Below, piece after piece: positions 10,225 through 20,502 of a stretch of DNA of 25,781 nucleotides. The notes below the pieces were generated by a model, which was not told where the DNA came from, did not search any database, and was given only the letters and a program-made list of their open reading frames with translations. This stretch comes from Saccoglossus kowalevskii. Lineage: Eukaryota > Hemichordata > Enteropneusta > Harrimaniidae. The translations under genes and the position numbers were made by a program. Position 1 is the first letter of the stretch; each line of letters starts with the position of its first letter. The stretch spans positions 133,567 through 159,347 of the forward strand of contig NW_003133378.1 of assembly GCF_000003605.2 (NCBI RefSeq), written 5' to 3'.

Positions 10225-10697
10225 GACAATGACGTCAAAGGCACAAACCATAAAAATGAACTGAGAACGTACATAAATTAAAAACAGATTTTTCACTGGA
10301 AAAATACTTCCAAATAATAAAAAACCCACTATATCGCTTTGCAATGACCAAACTGAGGATAAGTGCCCATCACTTACAGATTGAAATGGGAAGGTACAAT
10401 AATGTACCAATCTCTGATAGAAAATCTTCAGTTTGTGAAATTAAGGAAATTGAAAATGAGCAACACTTTTTGCTGTCATGTCAGTTATACACTAAAAAAA
10501 GCGAAAGTTTGTTCAAAAGATGCAACACTACTCATAACAACAAAAACTATGAACAGTTATTAATTAATATTTTAAATAATAAAGATGAAAACATTATAAA
10601 TGATGTGGCGCAACACATCTATAACTGTTTTAATATACGAGAAAATTCAATTAAAAGTGAAATGCTTAAACCGGCTGCTTCAGAAAATACAAATTAA
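10225..10697 (+). pseudogene. LINE ORF2 C-terminal fragment, frameshifted
   Basis: The main open part (10260-10697) reads YRFAMTKLRISAHHLQIEMG, then RYNNVP, then IENEQHFLLSC and a run of Asn/Lys. This matches the usual end of invertebrate LINE proteins, where LTK-R-S-H-L-IE-GRY is followed by a short Cys region and ED-HFL--C. The upstream phrase NELRTYI lies one frame off and runs into a TAA at 10279-10281, so an indel near 10272-10280 breaks the frame. The first Cys pair of the usual C--C arrangement is reduced to one Cys. It cannot be active. Confidence 0.8.
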
Positions 10698-10865
10698 CCA
10701 TTTTTTCTATGTTTAGAAATTTTAGCGTCTTGTTTGATTTTTTTTTTGTCAGTGTTAGTGTTGTTTTTTACATGTTTTTCAGATTGTTTTACTTTATTGT
10801 ACTTTTCATCAAAACCTCAAATATGGGGTACGATAGCAATAAAGATTCTATTCTATATTCTATTC
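10225..10865 (+). mobile_element. 5'-truncated non-LTR retrotransposon (LINE) 3' end
   Basis: The sequence encodes the end of a LINE reverse-transcriptase polyprotein, then a T-rich 3' UTR, an AATAAA at 10838-10843 and a short tail of ATTCT repeats (10845-10865). A tail of short tandem repeats rather than poly(A) is typical of several LINE clades. The reverse-transcriptase core and everything 5' of it are missing, as expected after incomplete target-primed reverse transcription. The left edge is approximate. Confidence 0.8.
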
Positions 10866-12760
10866 ACCATCGACTGTGTTCAGTTATTTCAGGTCTTGTG
10901 AATCAATACATACATTATGATCATTATGGTAGTCCCCCCAGTATTCAGTCCAGATATTTGTACACAGAGATACCATGATCATGAGAAGTCTTGGAAATAT
11001 TAGTTATTACTTTGTCAATGCATCAATAATATATTTTGTATTCTGAAGCACAGTCCCTTGTTGAGAGACTTTGACTGAAGAGACATTGACAATGTCTGTA
11101 CAAGGGAACAGGGGCGCAGCACCCTCATGCCATGGCCATGCGTCCCCTTACCATGGGTAGCAGATCCTCCAGCAACCATAAAATTCTGCTTGACCAGGGA
11201 TCACATGTGGCCACAGTCTCCAACTATGACCTGTCTGATAGTAATTTTGGTCCAAAGGAAGCCATAGAATGCTCCAATTTAACTTAGGATTATCACACAC
11301 TCCACACCCTGGTAGGGAGGAACCCTGTCTCCCTTATGCAGTTTCTTTTTTTAGAAAAAAACCCTGCTGTACCCTTGACTTCCCACCCATTATCCACTCC
11401 CAGGAGGTCAGGCACTATACAACACTGTGGACATGGCACAGCGCTATACAACTGGCTTATGTTGCATCTTGCACATCTTCCCATCACAATAACTAATATT
11501 GTCAGTCCTGTTATTGAATCATGTAAATAGTGTGCTTCAGTGAAATACATGTTTAGTTGTAATTGCTGCATTGTAAAGCAAAAAAAGAATTGAACAAATA
11601 ATATTTGACCATTTAAAAAAAAAAAAACACTATTAAATTATATTTTGTATATAGTAATCTTTTGTCTGACTTTGTCTCATTTATTGGCTTCAAGGACAAC
11701 AAAAAATAGATGCATTCAAGGTCTGGTTCATGGCCAACTACTGTCTGTAGTTCAAAAGCAAACAAAGTTTTTATGCATTCTAAATCTCATATCTGAACAT
11801 CTCTTGTAAATTAGACATTGTATTCTTTAGTGTAGATAACTGTAAAAGCATTAATTAATCGCAGGGTTTTAATTTCGCTATTTTCCTTGATAAATAAAAT
11901 CCGCTAAATTAAATCCACATGAACTTGTTATATAAACGTTGCTGTTTTAGTGTTCAAAACAATATGGCGGTGACTGTAAAGTGTTAGAAACATAGGATTG
12001 ATAGAATTAAAACCAAACTGTAAATGTTTTTCATGTGATATAACAAGGCCTCTATCATGAGTAGTTTTACATGTACTGGTATTATCAATGAGAAATCCTG
12101 ATTTCCTCAGTGACTGACTTAAGCTGCTTCATCTGAGTAATGACATTGGTGTCAGTGAAATGACCTCCAAACGGCTCATTGCCATTTGTTTGTCATTTCG
12201 TTTCTCAGGGCCTTGAATAAATCGGATACACCTGTTGTTTACAATAATATTTAACTCAAATGATTATTTTTCAATCATATCTATAACTGTTAATAATTTA
12301 CTGACGTGAATACATGTATGAAAATTCAAATCATATAGTTTTTTTTCCCTGAATGTTTTCTGTGCTATAAACATTTCATTGCCCCTAGAACAGAATTAAA
12401 ACAGAATTAAAAATGTATTTGCTAAATGCAATAAAATGATTCTACTGTATTAAATGTGCTAGACTGCATGTACAGGTGTTTTGTTCTTCCATGTTTACTT
12501 ACAGACTATTCCCCTGTATTCATGCTCTCTTGTTATATCGATAAAACCAGTGATATTGATAGCAACAAGGGTCAGCCCACATCATGACCCAATTCACTGA
12601 ATAGTATTTACATCACAATAAAAGGTACATGGCTATTTTTTTAGTGCGATAATCAATCAGGATATTTATATATGTCACTACTATTAGTATTGACCCAGTA
12701 ACAAACTGTTAATCTCTATAAGTACATTTTGCAATGTGAAATATTTTGATTCTAACACTG
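10866..12760. other. Non-coding stretch, several hairpins
   Basis: No gene is supported. It contains a perfect 8-bp-arm palindrome AGACATTGACAATGTCT at 11081-11097, flanked by the imperfect inverted pair GTCCCTTGT (11053-11061) and ACAAGGGAAC (11099-11108). An A13 run lies near 11615-11627, and a YY1-like AATATGGCGG at 11961-11970. The open frames at 11269-11571 overlap on both strands and have no recognisable domain. Confidence 0.4.
11841..11925. repeat. Family C repeat (ACTGTAAA-type), partial
   Basis: It begins ACTGTAAAAGCATTAATT and continues GGGTTTTAATTTCGC. The same arrangement (ACTGTAAA, short gap, TTAAT or TTTAT, then TTTAATTTC-C) starts the elements at 18065 and 21729. An internal inverted repeat pairs GGTTTTAATTTCGC with GCTAAATTAAATCC. 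It is a likely non-autonomous element; the right end is unclear. Confidence 0.5.
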
Positions 12761-13227
12761 TTTACAGATTGTAGTGACTCACCAGACATCAGCAATTTGC
12801 TGGTATTTTTTTCAGAATTTTCTAATTTTGTTCAATCATCTCAGACAAAGAGCCAGTGTTTTCAGTTAAATTTACTGTTTAAAACCCAAAATTTGGTGAA
12901 AAAATTAGAAACGTCCAATGACGCTAGTTGTCGTTTTGTACAAAATGTCTTAAGCTAATTTTGAGACCTATGAACACCTGCAGATTGGTAAATTTTGCGA
13001 GTTTGGAGAAACTCGTACAATGTCTAATCAATACAGCTATATAGATATAGATACCAGTTTATTGATGTAAGGGTTCTGTCTGAACACCACAGTAGTCAAA
13101 GCAAGGGTCCTCAATTGTACAAGTGGCAAAATAGTTCAACTTAGTGTCAGCATTTTTTAAAGATAGGAGGCTGCTATATGAATATAGATCAGTTAAAACA
13201 TCAAAATAATTGAAGGTGCATGTATGT

Positions 13228-13666
13228 TTAGGCCAGACTTTTTTTATTCTTTGTTTCTTGAGTTTTTATAAGGTAATTTTTTTGAGGAAGGCGAAAAAAT
13301 AAATAAAATTAATTCTTTTTTTCCATTAGATTTGTGTGATTCTCAAAGAATTGTAAGTGAGATCATTGATCGGAGAGAAGAAAAGAAATGAAATAACATT
13401 TTATTCCATGTATAACCTTGTTTCTCATCTGCGTGAGACTTTGGTACTTTGATCATGATACTCCCACAAAAATGCAACTTGGATTTGTTATGCGGCGGGC
13501 GGTGAAAAAATGAAGATAAAAATAATATTTTTTTAGCATTTTTTTGTGCTTACAATTCGGCGGGCGCGAGAAATTACGCTGAAATCAAATTTTATTTTTA
13601 TTTCATTTTCGGCTCCTGCTCATTCGGTGGGTTCGCGAAACAAGGGATAATAAAAGTCTGGCCTTA
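13228..13666. mobile_element. 439-bp TIR element (AGGCCAGACTTTT family)
   Basis: The left end TTAGGCCAGACTTTTTTTAT is the inverted complement of the right end ATAAAAGTCTGGCCTTAA, and homology continues inward through TTGTTTC / GAAACAA. Three internal CGG(C/T)GGG phrases (13493-13501, 13559-13567, 13624-13632) punctuate the right half. A small GT-AG-like microexon (13330-13352) lies inside but is probably part of the repeat. No transposase is present, so this is a MITE or similar. Confidence 0.75.
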
Positions 13667-15213
13667 ATAATGATATGAAAATTGTGATTCTTGGTAATAA
13701 ATACCACTTTCTTTTAGTCTGTTCCTTCTACTCAAACCTTAAAAAATATATTTACCTAATAATATACTTTTTACCTCAACCCCTTAAAAATGTTGTATGC
13801 CTTGCAACAAAAAACATTTTTCGTACTGATGTTAATTTGTGTACTACCGGTACTATAAACCTTTCAAACTGAGAGCATCAATGATTGAATCTTTGTGATA
13901 TATGTTCTCTGTAATTATAATTTATTTAGTTCTCAGCGTATTTCTGCTTGATTTCACCTTGTTCATCCATCAGAGGCCTTGAAATTCAATAAAGTGAATT
14001 TATTTGTAATGCAAATGCATCAACAAAAAATAAAATACCCTTTCTTTAAAGGTAGTATTTCAACAACTTGCATCTTGATCTGATTTACCAGGTCATTTTA
14101 AAATAGCTGGAGAGGTAAAAATGTCTCTCTTGAACCTAGTAACACAAGTGATTAGGGTAGCTATGCTAATATAATCTATTCAAAATGATCTGAATTACCG
14201 ATAGGAGTTATAATTAGCTCTCACTGGTCTTGTTTTGAGAGAGTGATTAGCAAGTTCCTTGAATGGCATGCCCTGATATACACCGAAATGACTATCAGTA
14301 AAACCTGATTTAATCTTGAACTTGGGATTTCACTAAAGGTCACATAATTTTAGGCATGGTGGCTAAAACTTAATTGTTTTTATTAGCCAGTTACCAACTT
14401 GCCTAACCTTTTGACAAACATGAAGAAACCCCAAAAAAATATTTTTGTATCTTTTTTTGGATGATTATATAATAACCATTTTCTCAGAAAAATTCATAGA
14501 TTTTTTTATTCTTCCTAGCAAAACTGACATTTTTTGTAGCCAAATCTAAGATTTCGAAGTGAGTTCATGAATGTACTCTTGACTTATTTATGGATTGATA
14601 TTGATTTGACGTAAAATCGAAGAAAGCTTGGAAAGAGTACTGGCGGCATAAATTAATTCAAACGAGAAGCTTGGTGCAACTTATGTTTGTCGCTATTTGA
14701 GATTTACAACACTAAAACAATGTGATCCACATTATTGGAGTTACTAATACTCGGAAAATAAATTTGATTGTACATTTTTGGTTTGTAGTCAGATTGTTAT
14801 CGAAAACTAATCAGGTCTGTGCATTCTCCCACAGCACCTATGTACCAAGTTTCTGTGCAATCTGATCAGCAGATAACGGTGGAACATGCATACATACAGA
14901 CAAACAAACAGACATTTTTCAAAATCATTATTCTTATAGCTGAAGTACAAAATTTGTTGGTTCTGTACATAAATGTACAACTTGTTTTGTATAAACTTTT
15001 TTTACAATGAAGAACAATATTGAATATAAAAATTGCCTGGGCCTTTTTGTTATATCTTGTTACCGTATATAACTTGTGTTCCTTTTGTTATTAAAATGCA
15101 TACCATACTACCTCTAGACATGGAAATCATTTGCATTATGTCTGTTAATTACAAGTTTGTACAAATATCAACATTTTTTACAACATGTCTACCGTACTCA
15201 TCTAACTTACCAG
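13667..15213. other. Non-coding stretch
   Basis: Apart from the hairpin at 14350-14406, I see nothing assignable. A CATACATACAGACAAACAAACAGAC-like microsatellite tract near 14888-14912 suggests the end of a dispersed repeat. It is probably an intron or upstream flank of the second gene. Confidence 0.4.
14350..14406. repeat. Imperfect hairpin, TTAGGCA ends
   Basis: TTAGGCATGGTGGCTAA at the left pairs imperfectly with TTAGCCAGTTACCAACTTGC and the following CTAA at the right, around an AT-rich loop. Probably a very small fold-back remnant. Confidence 0.4.
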
Positions 15214-15360
15214 GCGACTCTGCCCAGCAACCCCCTCAATAAATTGGAGAAAATAAAATGTGAAATTAGTTGCGCCATTATTGATTTCTACAACTCTTAC
15301 AATGAAGAAAATTATGCACATTTTATTACAATATTAATTATGTACCATCAGAATTTATGA
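15214..15360 (+). CDS. Candidate exon upstream of the Ser/Pro-rich gene
   Basis: After ACTTACCAG an open frame of 48 codons begins ATLPSNPLNKLEK and continues with an amphipathic stretch ending HFITILIMYHQNL before TGA. Base composition is less AT-biased at the start than in the surroundings. The E--Y--HFI---L---YH pattern is loosely like the last helix of BAR domains. The next recognised exon opens LEYKKNIMASVPN, which would continue such a helix. No GT donor sits where it would be needed, however: the stop at 15358-15360 comes before GTGAAA. It may be a terminal alternative exon, a broken exon or a chance frame. Confidence 0.25.
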   Translation, partial: ATLPSNPLNKLEKIKCEISCAIIDFYNSYNEENYAHFITILIMYHQNL

Positions 15361-15858
15361 TGTGAAAATGATTTGGGTCTATGAAGAAAACTTAGACTGG
15401 CCAAGTGGTGGCAATTTTATTGTTTTAGAGTCTGCTAGAATTGATTTTAGCAGAATTGCTAGAATTGATTTTAAAAAAATGGTAATTAGCAACTTTGAAA
15501 GGTAAACTGAATATGAAATCAAGTATTTACTGCTTTTCATGCCAGGTCGTTGTCAAAACATAGTTTATTCCACTGTTAGAGTGATCTTTGCATTTACATG
15601 ATATTCATGATGGTCGGGCGGGAACAAATGCTCAAAGTCCAGATTTTATGACAAGACAGTCAAAATAAGAGCATTTTTGAATGGATGGGCGCTTAGCTGA
15701 ACCTGACCTCGAAAATAAAAATGCCCCAAAGGGGAGTGCAGAAATCTGGATGTTAAACTGATTTCCCAGTCATCAAATTTTCTTATTGTTCCAAATAATT
15801 TGGTTTATTGTATTCATTTCTAGTTTAACAAAATTGTTGTTTCTTGTTTTATTTTCAG

Positions 15859-16003
15859 TTAGAATACAAAAAGAATATCATGGCTTCAGTACCTAATGCC
15901 TGTTTTGCGGCTACTAATATATATGCCAACTACCACAAGCATAAAGTTATCAGTGATATCGAGGAAACTCCACCACCGAGTCCTCCTCGTCCAAGGTCCC
16001 CTG
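15859..16003 (+). CDS. Unidentified Ser/Pro-rich protein, penultimate exon
   Basis: This exon has a strong acceptor (TGTTTTATTTTCAG) and donor (G|GTAAGTG). The frame is open throughout: seven codons (LEYKKNI) precede an ATG at 15880, after which it reads MASVPNACFAATNIYANYHK, then HKVISDIEE and the proline-rich TPPPSPPRPRSP. It ends after the first base of an Ala codon. The exon may be internal, because the frame stays open back to the acceptor. Otherwise translation starts at 15880, giving a 124-residue protein with the next exon. The PPPSPPRP segment is a typical SH3-ligand-like sequence. I do not recognise the family. Confidence 0.8.
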
Positions 16004-17770
16004 GTAAGTGATAAATCTATTAATCCTTACAACAATAAAATTAATTTTTATCACGTTTCACATATTTGTTTCACAATTTCTTTCAAATATTTTGATTAAG
16101 ACCTGTAGACAATTGGAAATTAAGTTTATCAAATCAAATAGAACTGAGAAATATTACAGAATAATTCATTAAAAAATTTCAAAATTTGTTGAGAAATACT
16201 GCTATCAAATTGTCTCTGCTTAAAAAGGGTAACTTCAGGATTTAAAGGCATTTGTGGAGACAGTAGGAAAGCCGCAGAGAAATGTTCACAGCTACAAAAT
16301 GTCATGATTTTTACAGTTTTTCAAAATTTGCTGAATTTTTCTGTTGTGGTTTATAGTGTATTGCATTTGTACAACAGGTTATTTCAGTTTAATCTAATTT
16401 TTCTATCTAATCAGTCATTGTTAGCTTGGTGATATATCAAGTACCTGAGTTTGTATTCCATTATCAATACCATATTTACTCTATTAGAAGCGCACAAAAA
16501 CCCAAAAATGAATTTATTGTATGCTGGATTATTTAAATGTCACCTTTGTACACACATATGTTAATTTTGTAAGCTCATGTTCTACCGATACTAATAGATC
16601 AAATACCATATACCTATTTTGAGGTATCTGATCACTTGCTTTTATTGAGTGGGTTTGTTTGCTGATTCAGGGCTTACTCTTTGGAATTTAGGCAAAAACA
16701 GATAAAAATGCCCTAGAGTATATTGCCTTCAAAGCCCTTGCTTCAACACTTTTTCTTTAACATTAAGTTCTATGGAATTGTTTTAAAATTAATGGTTTTT
16801 AAAAAATATAATTTTAGAACAAATTTATCAAAATATGTTGCAGTAAGGCCAGGAAAATACAGAGAAACAGAGATATTTTTTTTCTCAGTCTAACACACAA
16901 ATGCTATTTCATGGTGCCATGGAACGATAGCTCATTAGTAACTTTCACAAAAATTATGAGTAGGCTTCTACCTTAAAACATTGTCTCCTAAAAAACCCAT
17001 AGCCTTTATAATCATTGTATAAATATCTACCTTTTTTAGCTCCGCTGTCGACTTTGTCGAGCGGAGCTTATCATACGAGTGATTGTCTGTCGTCCGTGTC
17101 AATGTTTTACTTTTTCGACTTCTTCTTGAAAACTAAAAGCCTGAATGCTTTGATACTTGGTGTATATGTACCTTGGGTAGACCTCTCTCAGATTTGTTCA
17201 TTTCACAATGATATCTTGAATTCTTTAATTTTGGTGAATATTTTTGTCATTTTTGGTAAAAAGTGATATTTTCGACTTCTTGTTAAAAACCGCAAGTCCA
17301 ATTGCTTTGATATATTATACATATAGGTACTACATGTGGACCTCTCTCAGATTTGTTCATTTTCTAATGATATCTTCTGTTCTTTAATTGCCATGTGCAT
17401 TGCTAACAGCGGAGCTATCTCAGCCGACAGGCTGCTTGTTTCCTGGATGTAACCAAATGAAATTTTGAGATATGCTGAGACCTTTTTGCTTGACCTGTAT
17501 TTTATTCCAATAGTAGTTTGGTGACTATTTGTTTAATGGCTACCTGAAGAGACCATATTGCAAATATGACAAAAATCTTGGATAACAAATCCCCAAAACC
17601 AAGGGGATTTTGATCATTACCCCTTTTTCAAAATTCAATATTGATGTTGGGAACAGTTTATCAGCATGGTTGTAACAATTTAGTACATGTAATGGGTTTT
17701 TCCAAATATTTGAATTACCTTGTATCTTAACATATTAGTAAACTGATTTTTTATGTCTTATTTCTTCCAG
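16004..17770 (+). other. Intron of the Ser/Pro-rich gene, phase 1
   Basis: A 1767-base intron with donor GTAAGTG and acceptor TTATTTCTTCCAG. It contains a dimeric repeat element at 17038-17440. A possible degenerate short TIR pair, TACCATATTTACTCTATTAG (16468 on) with ACTAATAGATCAAATACCATA (16589-16609), may be a further relative of family A. Confidence 0.8.
17038..17440. mobile_element. Dimeric repeat with AGCTCCGCTG terminal hairpin
   Basis: The left end is a 31-bp hairpin: AGCTCCGCTGTCGAC pairs with GTCGAGCGGAGCT (17038-17068). The same motif recurs inverted as CAGCGGAGCT at 17407-17416. Between them are two tandem units about 158 bp apart. Each starts TTTTCGACTTCTT (17112 and 17269) and shares the 24-base block beginning GACCTCTCTCAGATTTG (17180 and 17339), then ATGATATCTT and TTCTTTAATT. 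From general knowledge, elements built this way (AGCTC--CTG ends, GTCGTCCGT near the start) are abundant in marine invertebrate genomes. No coding capacity. Confidence 0.7.
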
Positions 17771-18021
17771 CTTCAACTCCGTCAAAGTGGCTCAATACTG
17801 CTTTCGGTTATTTCCAGGGACGACCTAGGAGTAGTTCTCAGCCTGATAACTACAAAACTGACCAACCCACCAATTCCAAGCCATCTCCTCGAAGTGTTAT
17901 TTTGGCTACGCATCCCTACCTGTCAGCAGGTGATAATAGCATTACAAACCGCACCAGTAGCAGCACCCCATCTTCTCCTAACCTGAATGAAAGACGTAAA
18001 CGTAGTGATACATGTTCATAG
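17771..18021 (+). CDS. Unidentified Ser/Pro-rich protein, terminal exon
   Basis: This exon completes the Ala codon begun at 16003 and runs 82 further codons to TAG (18019-18021). It reads STPSKWLNTAFGYFQGRPRS, then SSQPDNYKTDQPTNSKPSPR, a short hydrophobic patch (SVILATHPYLSAG) and a Ser/Thr-rich end (NRTSSSTPSSPNL) closing with ERRKRSDTCS. Several SP sites (SPR, SPNL) and the KR cluster suggest a phosphorylated, unstructured tail. Trp-Leu-Asn-Thr-Ala-Phe-Gly-Tyr-Phe is the only segment that looks like a folded or binding motif. Splice phase agrees with the upstream exon, which is strong evidence that both are real. A cryptic donor G|GTGATA near 17930 is also in phase 1. Confidence 0.8.
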
Positions 18022-18064
18022 AACTTGCTCTATCTTAGTCAATGTTTCCTCTTTTTATGACTTT

Positions 18065-18103
18065 ACTGTAAAGGCGTTAATTTCCACATGTGTTTAATTT
18101 CAC
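18065..18103. repeat. Family C left-end fragment
   Basis: ACTGTAAAGGCGTTAATT followed by GTGTTTAATTTCAC repeats the left end of the elements at 11841 and 21729. It is cut off by the TTAA-flanked element that starts at 18108. No matching right end is obvious beyond 18495. Confidence 0.5.
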
Positions 18104-18107
18104 TCTT

Positions 18108-18495
18108 TTAAAGGAAAAGTCAAGCCAAACAACATAATGACCCCTCAAGAAAAAGCTCCACAAATGTAGGAGAATGCAATTTACAGGTTTTTTTTATATC
18201 ACTTTTCATTCTCTAGATATTCAACTTTTCATCAATTTATGTAGTCCGCCGTCTTGATTCTCAAGCATCAGATAAATCATTTACTCAATAATTACTGACA
18301 AGAGATTCTATGATGTCATACTTTACCCATAATCCTTTGCTTGAGAATCAAGATGGCTGACTACATAAATTGATGAAAAGTTTAATATCTGGAGAATGAA
18401 AAGTGATATAAGAAAACTGTAAATTGCATGTTCTTACATTTGCCGAGCTCTTTTATCTGGGAGTATTATGTTGTTAGCCTTAACTTTTTCTTTAA
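18108..18495. mobile_element. 388-bp long-TIR element with TTAA ends
   Basis: Two arms of about 160 bp are inverted copies of each other around a centre of about 70 bp. Matching pieces from the outside in: AGGAAAAGTCAAGCCAAAC with the complement of GTTAGCCTTAACTTTTTCT; AACATAAT; ACAAATGTA; TGCAATTTACAG; TATCACTTTTCATTCTC; CTTTTCATCAATTTATGTAG; CTTGATTCTCAAGCA. Both ends abut TTAA (18108-18111 and 18492-18495), the target duplicated by piggyBac-type transposons, so a piggyBac-like MITE is the best guess. No open frame of note. It lies 87 bases after the stop of the Ser/Pro-rich gene, so transcripts would carry a long hairpin. Confidence 0.8.
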
Positions 18496-20245
18496 GCTAG
18501 TTCCCTGGGTTTCATTGATTTTTCAATGAATCAATTAGTTTTATTGTAAGCCTGCACATTGATGTATCTCAGTGGATTTCACTTACCCAGTGAATTATTC
18601 GTAATTATAATGCGAAATCCAATCATTCCCTTCTGCCTTTAACTAAATTTTTTTAAACTTGTATATATTTATTATGATTGACTGAATAGAAGAGGATCCT
18701 ATCACATTGCCAACTTCACATCATTCTATGCATATTACTTATATGACCACAGATCAAGTCGGTCTCAAAATCAACATATCATTTTATAAATAATCCTCAA
18801 AGAAATATTTTCAGTTATATCTCTGGGACTCGTCTTAATTGGGTTCATTTGCATAGGAATAGATGATATTTAGTTTCTTGCGCTATTATCTTTTGCATAT
18901 AACAAATTGATATGACATACCACTACAATGTTTGTAAACATTTGTTTACGGTACATTGTTGAGGTTAGATGGGTTCAGTATACATAGCGTTTGTGGGAGT
19001 GCTGTATGCAATAGAACACATTTGTGTGAATAATAGTAATGATAATTTATTCACCTTTTATAGTCGTTCTGAGAATTATTTGGAAAGTTGGTTACCAAGA
19101 TGGCTCTCAATTTTGCAAAACATTTTGGTGTTTGATAGAGCCACTTGCAGATGTATCATTCATTATTTCATGGGGTGATCATTATTATGATTTGCTAATT
19201 TTGTTTACGTATTTCAAGAAATATTAAAAAATGTACATTCTGAAGAAGGTATTTCATTTTGAAAAATTCTCATCTTTAGTAAGATGATGAAATGTTCATG
19301 TGTGCGATACCGTCAAGTTTTATATGGGATTGCAAAGTTACAAGTCATCTTGCTAACTGATCAAATAATTCTCAGAATGTGGCTGTAAATGTTAAATGCT
19401 TACAGCTAAAATGAAATAATCAACATAAACAATAACAGAAAAATAGCATTACTAGAACAATATGTTTTGACTAAGCTTCCTCAGCACTTCATTGTCTTTT
19501 GGCCAATTTTTCGAGTGGGGTGCTCGACTAAGTGCCCACTCTCCTGACCGCTAAGCTCTGAGTTTGGTATATTCTGATAATGAGATTAACACTTTAGCTA
19601 AATTAAGATTGTGCTAATTCATGCATTGAGTCAAATTCGCTAAAATGGCATGTAGCTATTTCAAAGTGTTATACAGTAATCCTATTCATACCTGCAAGAA
19701 TCCTATTATTCTGCTGTATTTGTCCACAACGAATTTGAATTAGCCAATGACCTCATTGTTTCGTCAATTTACAAAGGGGACAACTGGGGTAATATGTCCG
19801 ATTATATATTATGGCTTATGCTAATACCCCCGGTAGCATTTATATAGTGAGAATGAATGGTTGTTACAGAATCTGTTTACTGGTAAATTTTTACTCCTGC
19901 AGTGTACATTCATCTGGTATCTCAAAGTTTATTTGGGTTTAGTTATTTAATACATGGATTAAAATATCCATGGATAGTCGTTACTTTATTATAGAGTTGA
20001 AAGCAATCCCCGGAATCTTCTAATAATTTGTGTCAGAATTAATCGTCTTATAGCAATACTATTTTGTCACTATATGTTACGATATTTTTAGTTGTGGCAA
20101 AATTTTATCCCCATAAAAATAAATAATAATAAATGGCTCAAATATCGCTGTTTCCATGGTTTTTGTTAATATCCACAAATGACCTTAATCTATTGACTTG
20201 AGAATAATGCCAGTAGCATCAACATTCATGCTATATTCATTGCAG

Positions 20246-20417
20246 ACTGTAATATTTGTATTAGACCCTAATAGAAGTCGCACCCATTTCTTTTAAACAA
20301 TTGAGAACCAAAAAATCACCATTTCTCATATGTGTAGATGCTCTAATAGAAACCAATTTCCCTCTTGCATTCTACTATTATAATAGAAACCGCAGCTTTT
20401 AATACAGATTTTACAGT
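20246..20417. mobile_element. MITE-like element, family A copy 2
   Basis: A 172-bp element. The left end ACTGTAATATTTGTATTAG is the inverted complement of TTAATACAGATTTTACAGT at the right. The internal TAATAGAAGTCGCACCCATTT and AACAATTGAGAACC blocks match copy 1 (3290-3464) in the same order. Confidence 0.75.
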
Positions 20418-20466
20418 ACTTCTTTCATTACATTTACATCTTTGTTTTTTCATGCATTTCCATCAG

Positions 20467-20502
20467 GACCTGCAAGTAATATAATTGGTTTCATTGCAAG
20501 CA
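20467..20502 (+). CDS. Candidate 36-base alternative exon of the Ser/Pro-rich gene
   Basis: TTTCCATCAG|GACCTGC opens a segment that ends in the strong donor CAAGCA|GTGAGTG. It is phase 1 at both ends, matching the phase at 16003. Spliced on, it would read GPASNIIGFIAS, and if not spliced out again it would stop at TGA 20508-20510. It is short and could be chance. Confidence 0.2.

Larger units (their letters stand above)
18022..20245 (+). other. 3' UTR and flank of the Ser/Pro-rich gene
   Basis: No further coding sequence is supported. There is no AATAAA close behind the stop; the first good hexamers are at 20118-20123 and 20128-20133, which would make a 3' UTR of about 2.1 kb containing the 388-bp inverted-repeat element. 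Less canonical signals closer to the stop are possible. Overlapping open frames at 18969-19227 lack a donor and a recognisable motif. Confidence 0.4.

Noticed and set aside
11269..11571. Overlapping open frames on both strands near a poly(A) run
   Set aside because: A processed pseudogene was considered because of the A13 run at 11615, but no parent protein is recognisable and the frames conflict.
12768..12958. Possible exon DCSDSPDISNLLVFFSEFSN after TGTTTACAG
   Set aside because: The only plausible donor (GTGAAA near 12898) is weak, and its phase fits no neighbouring candidate exon without a stop.
13330..13352. 23-base microexon with strong splice sites
   Set aside because: It lies inside a TIR element, so it was not annotated as gene sequence; kept only as an exonisation possibility.
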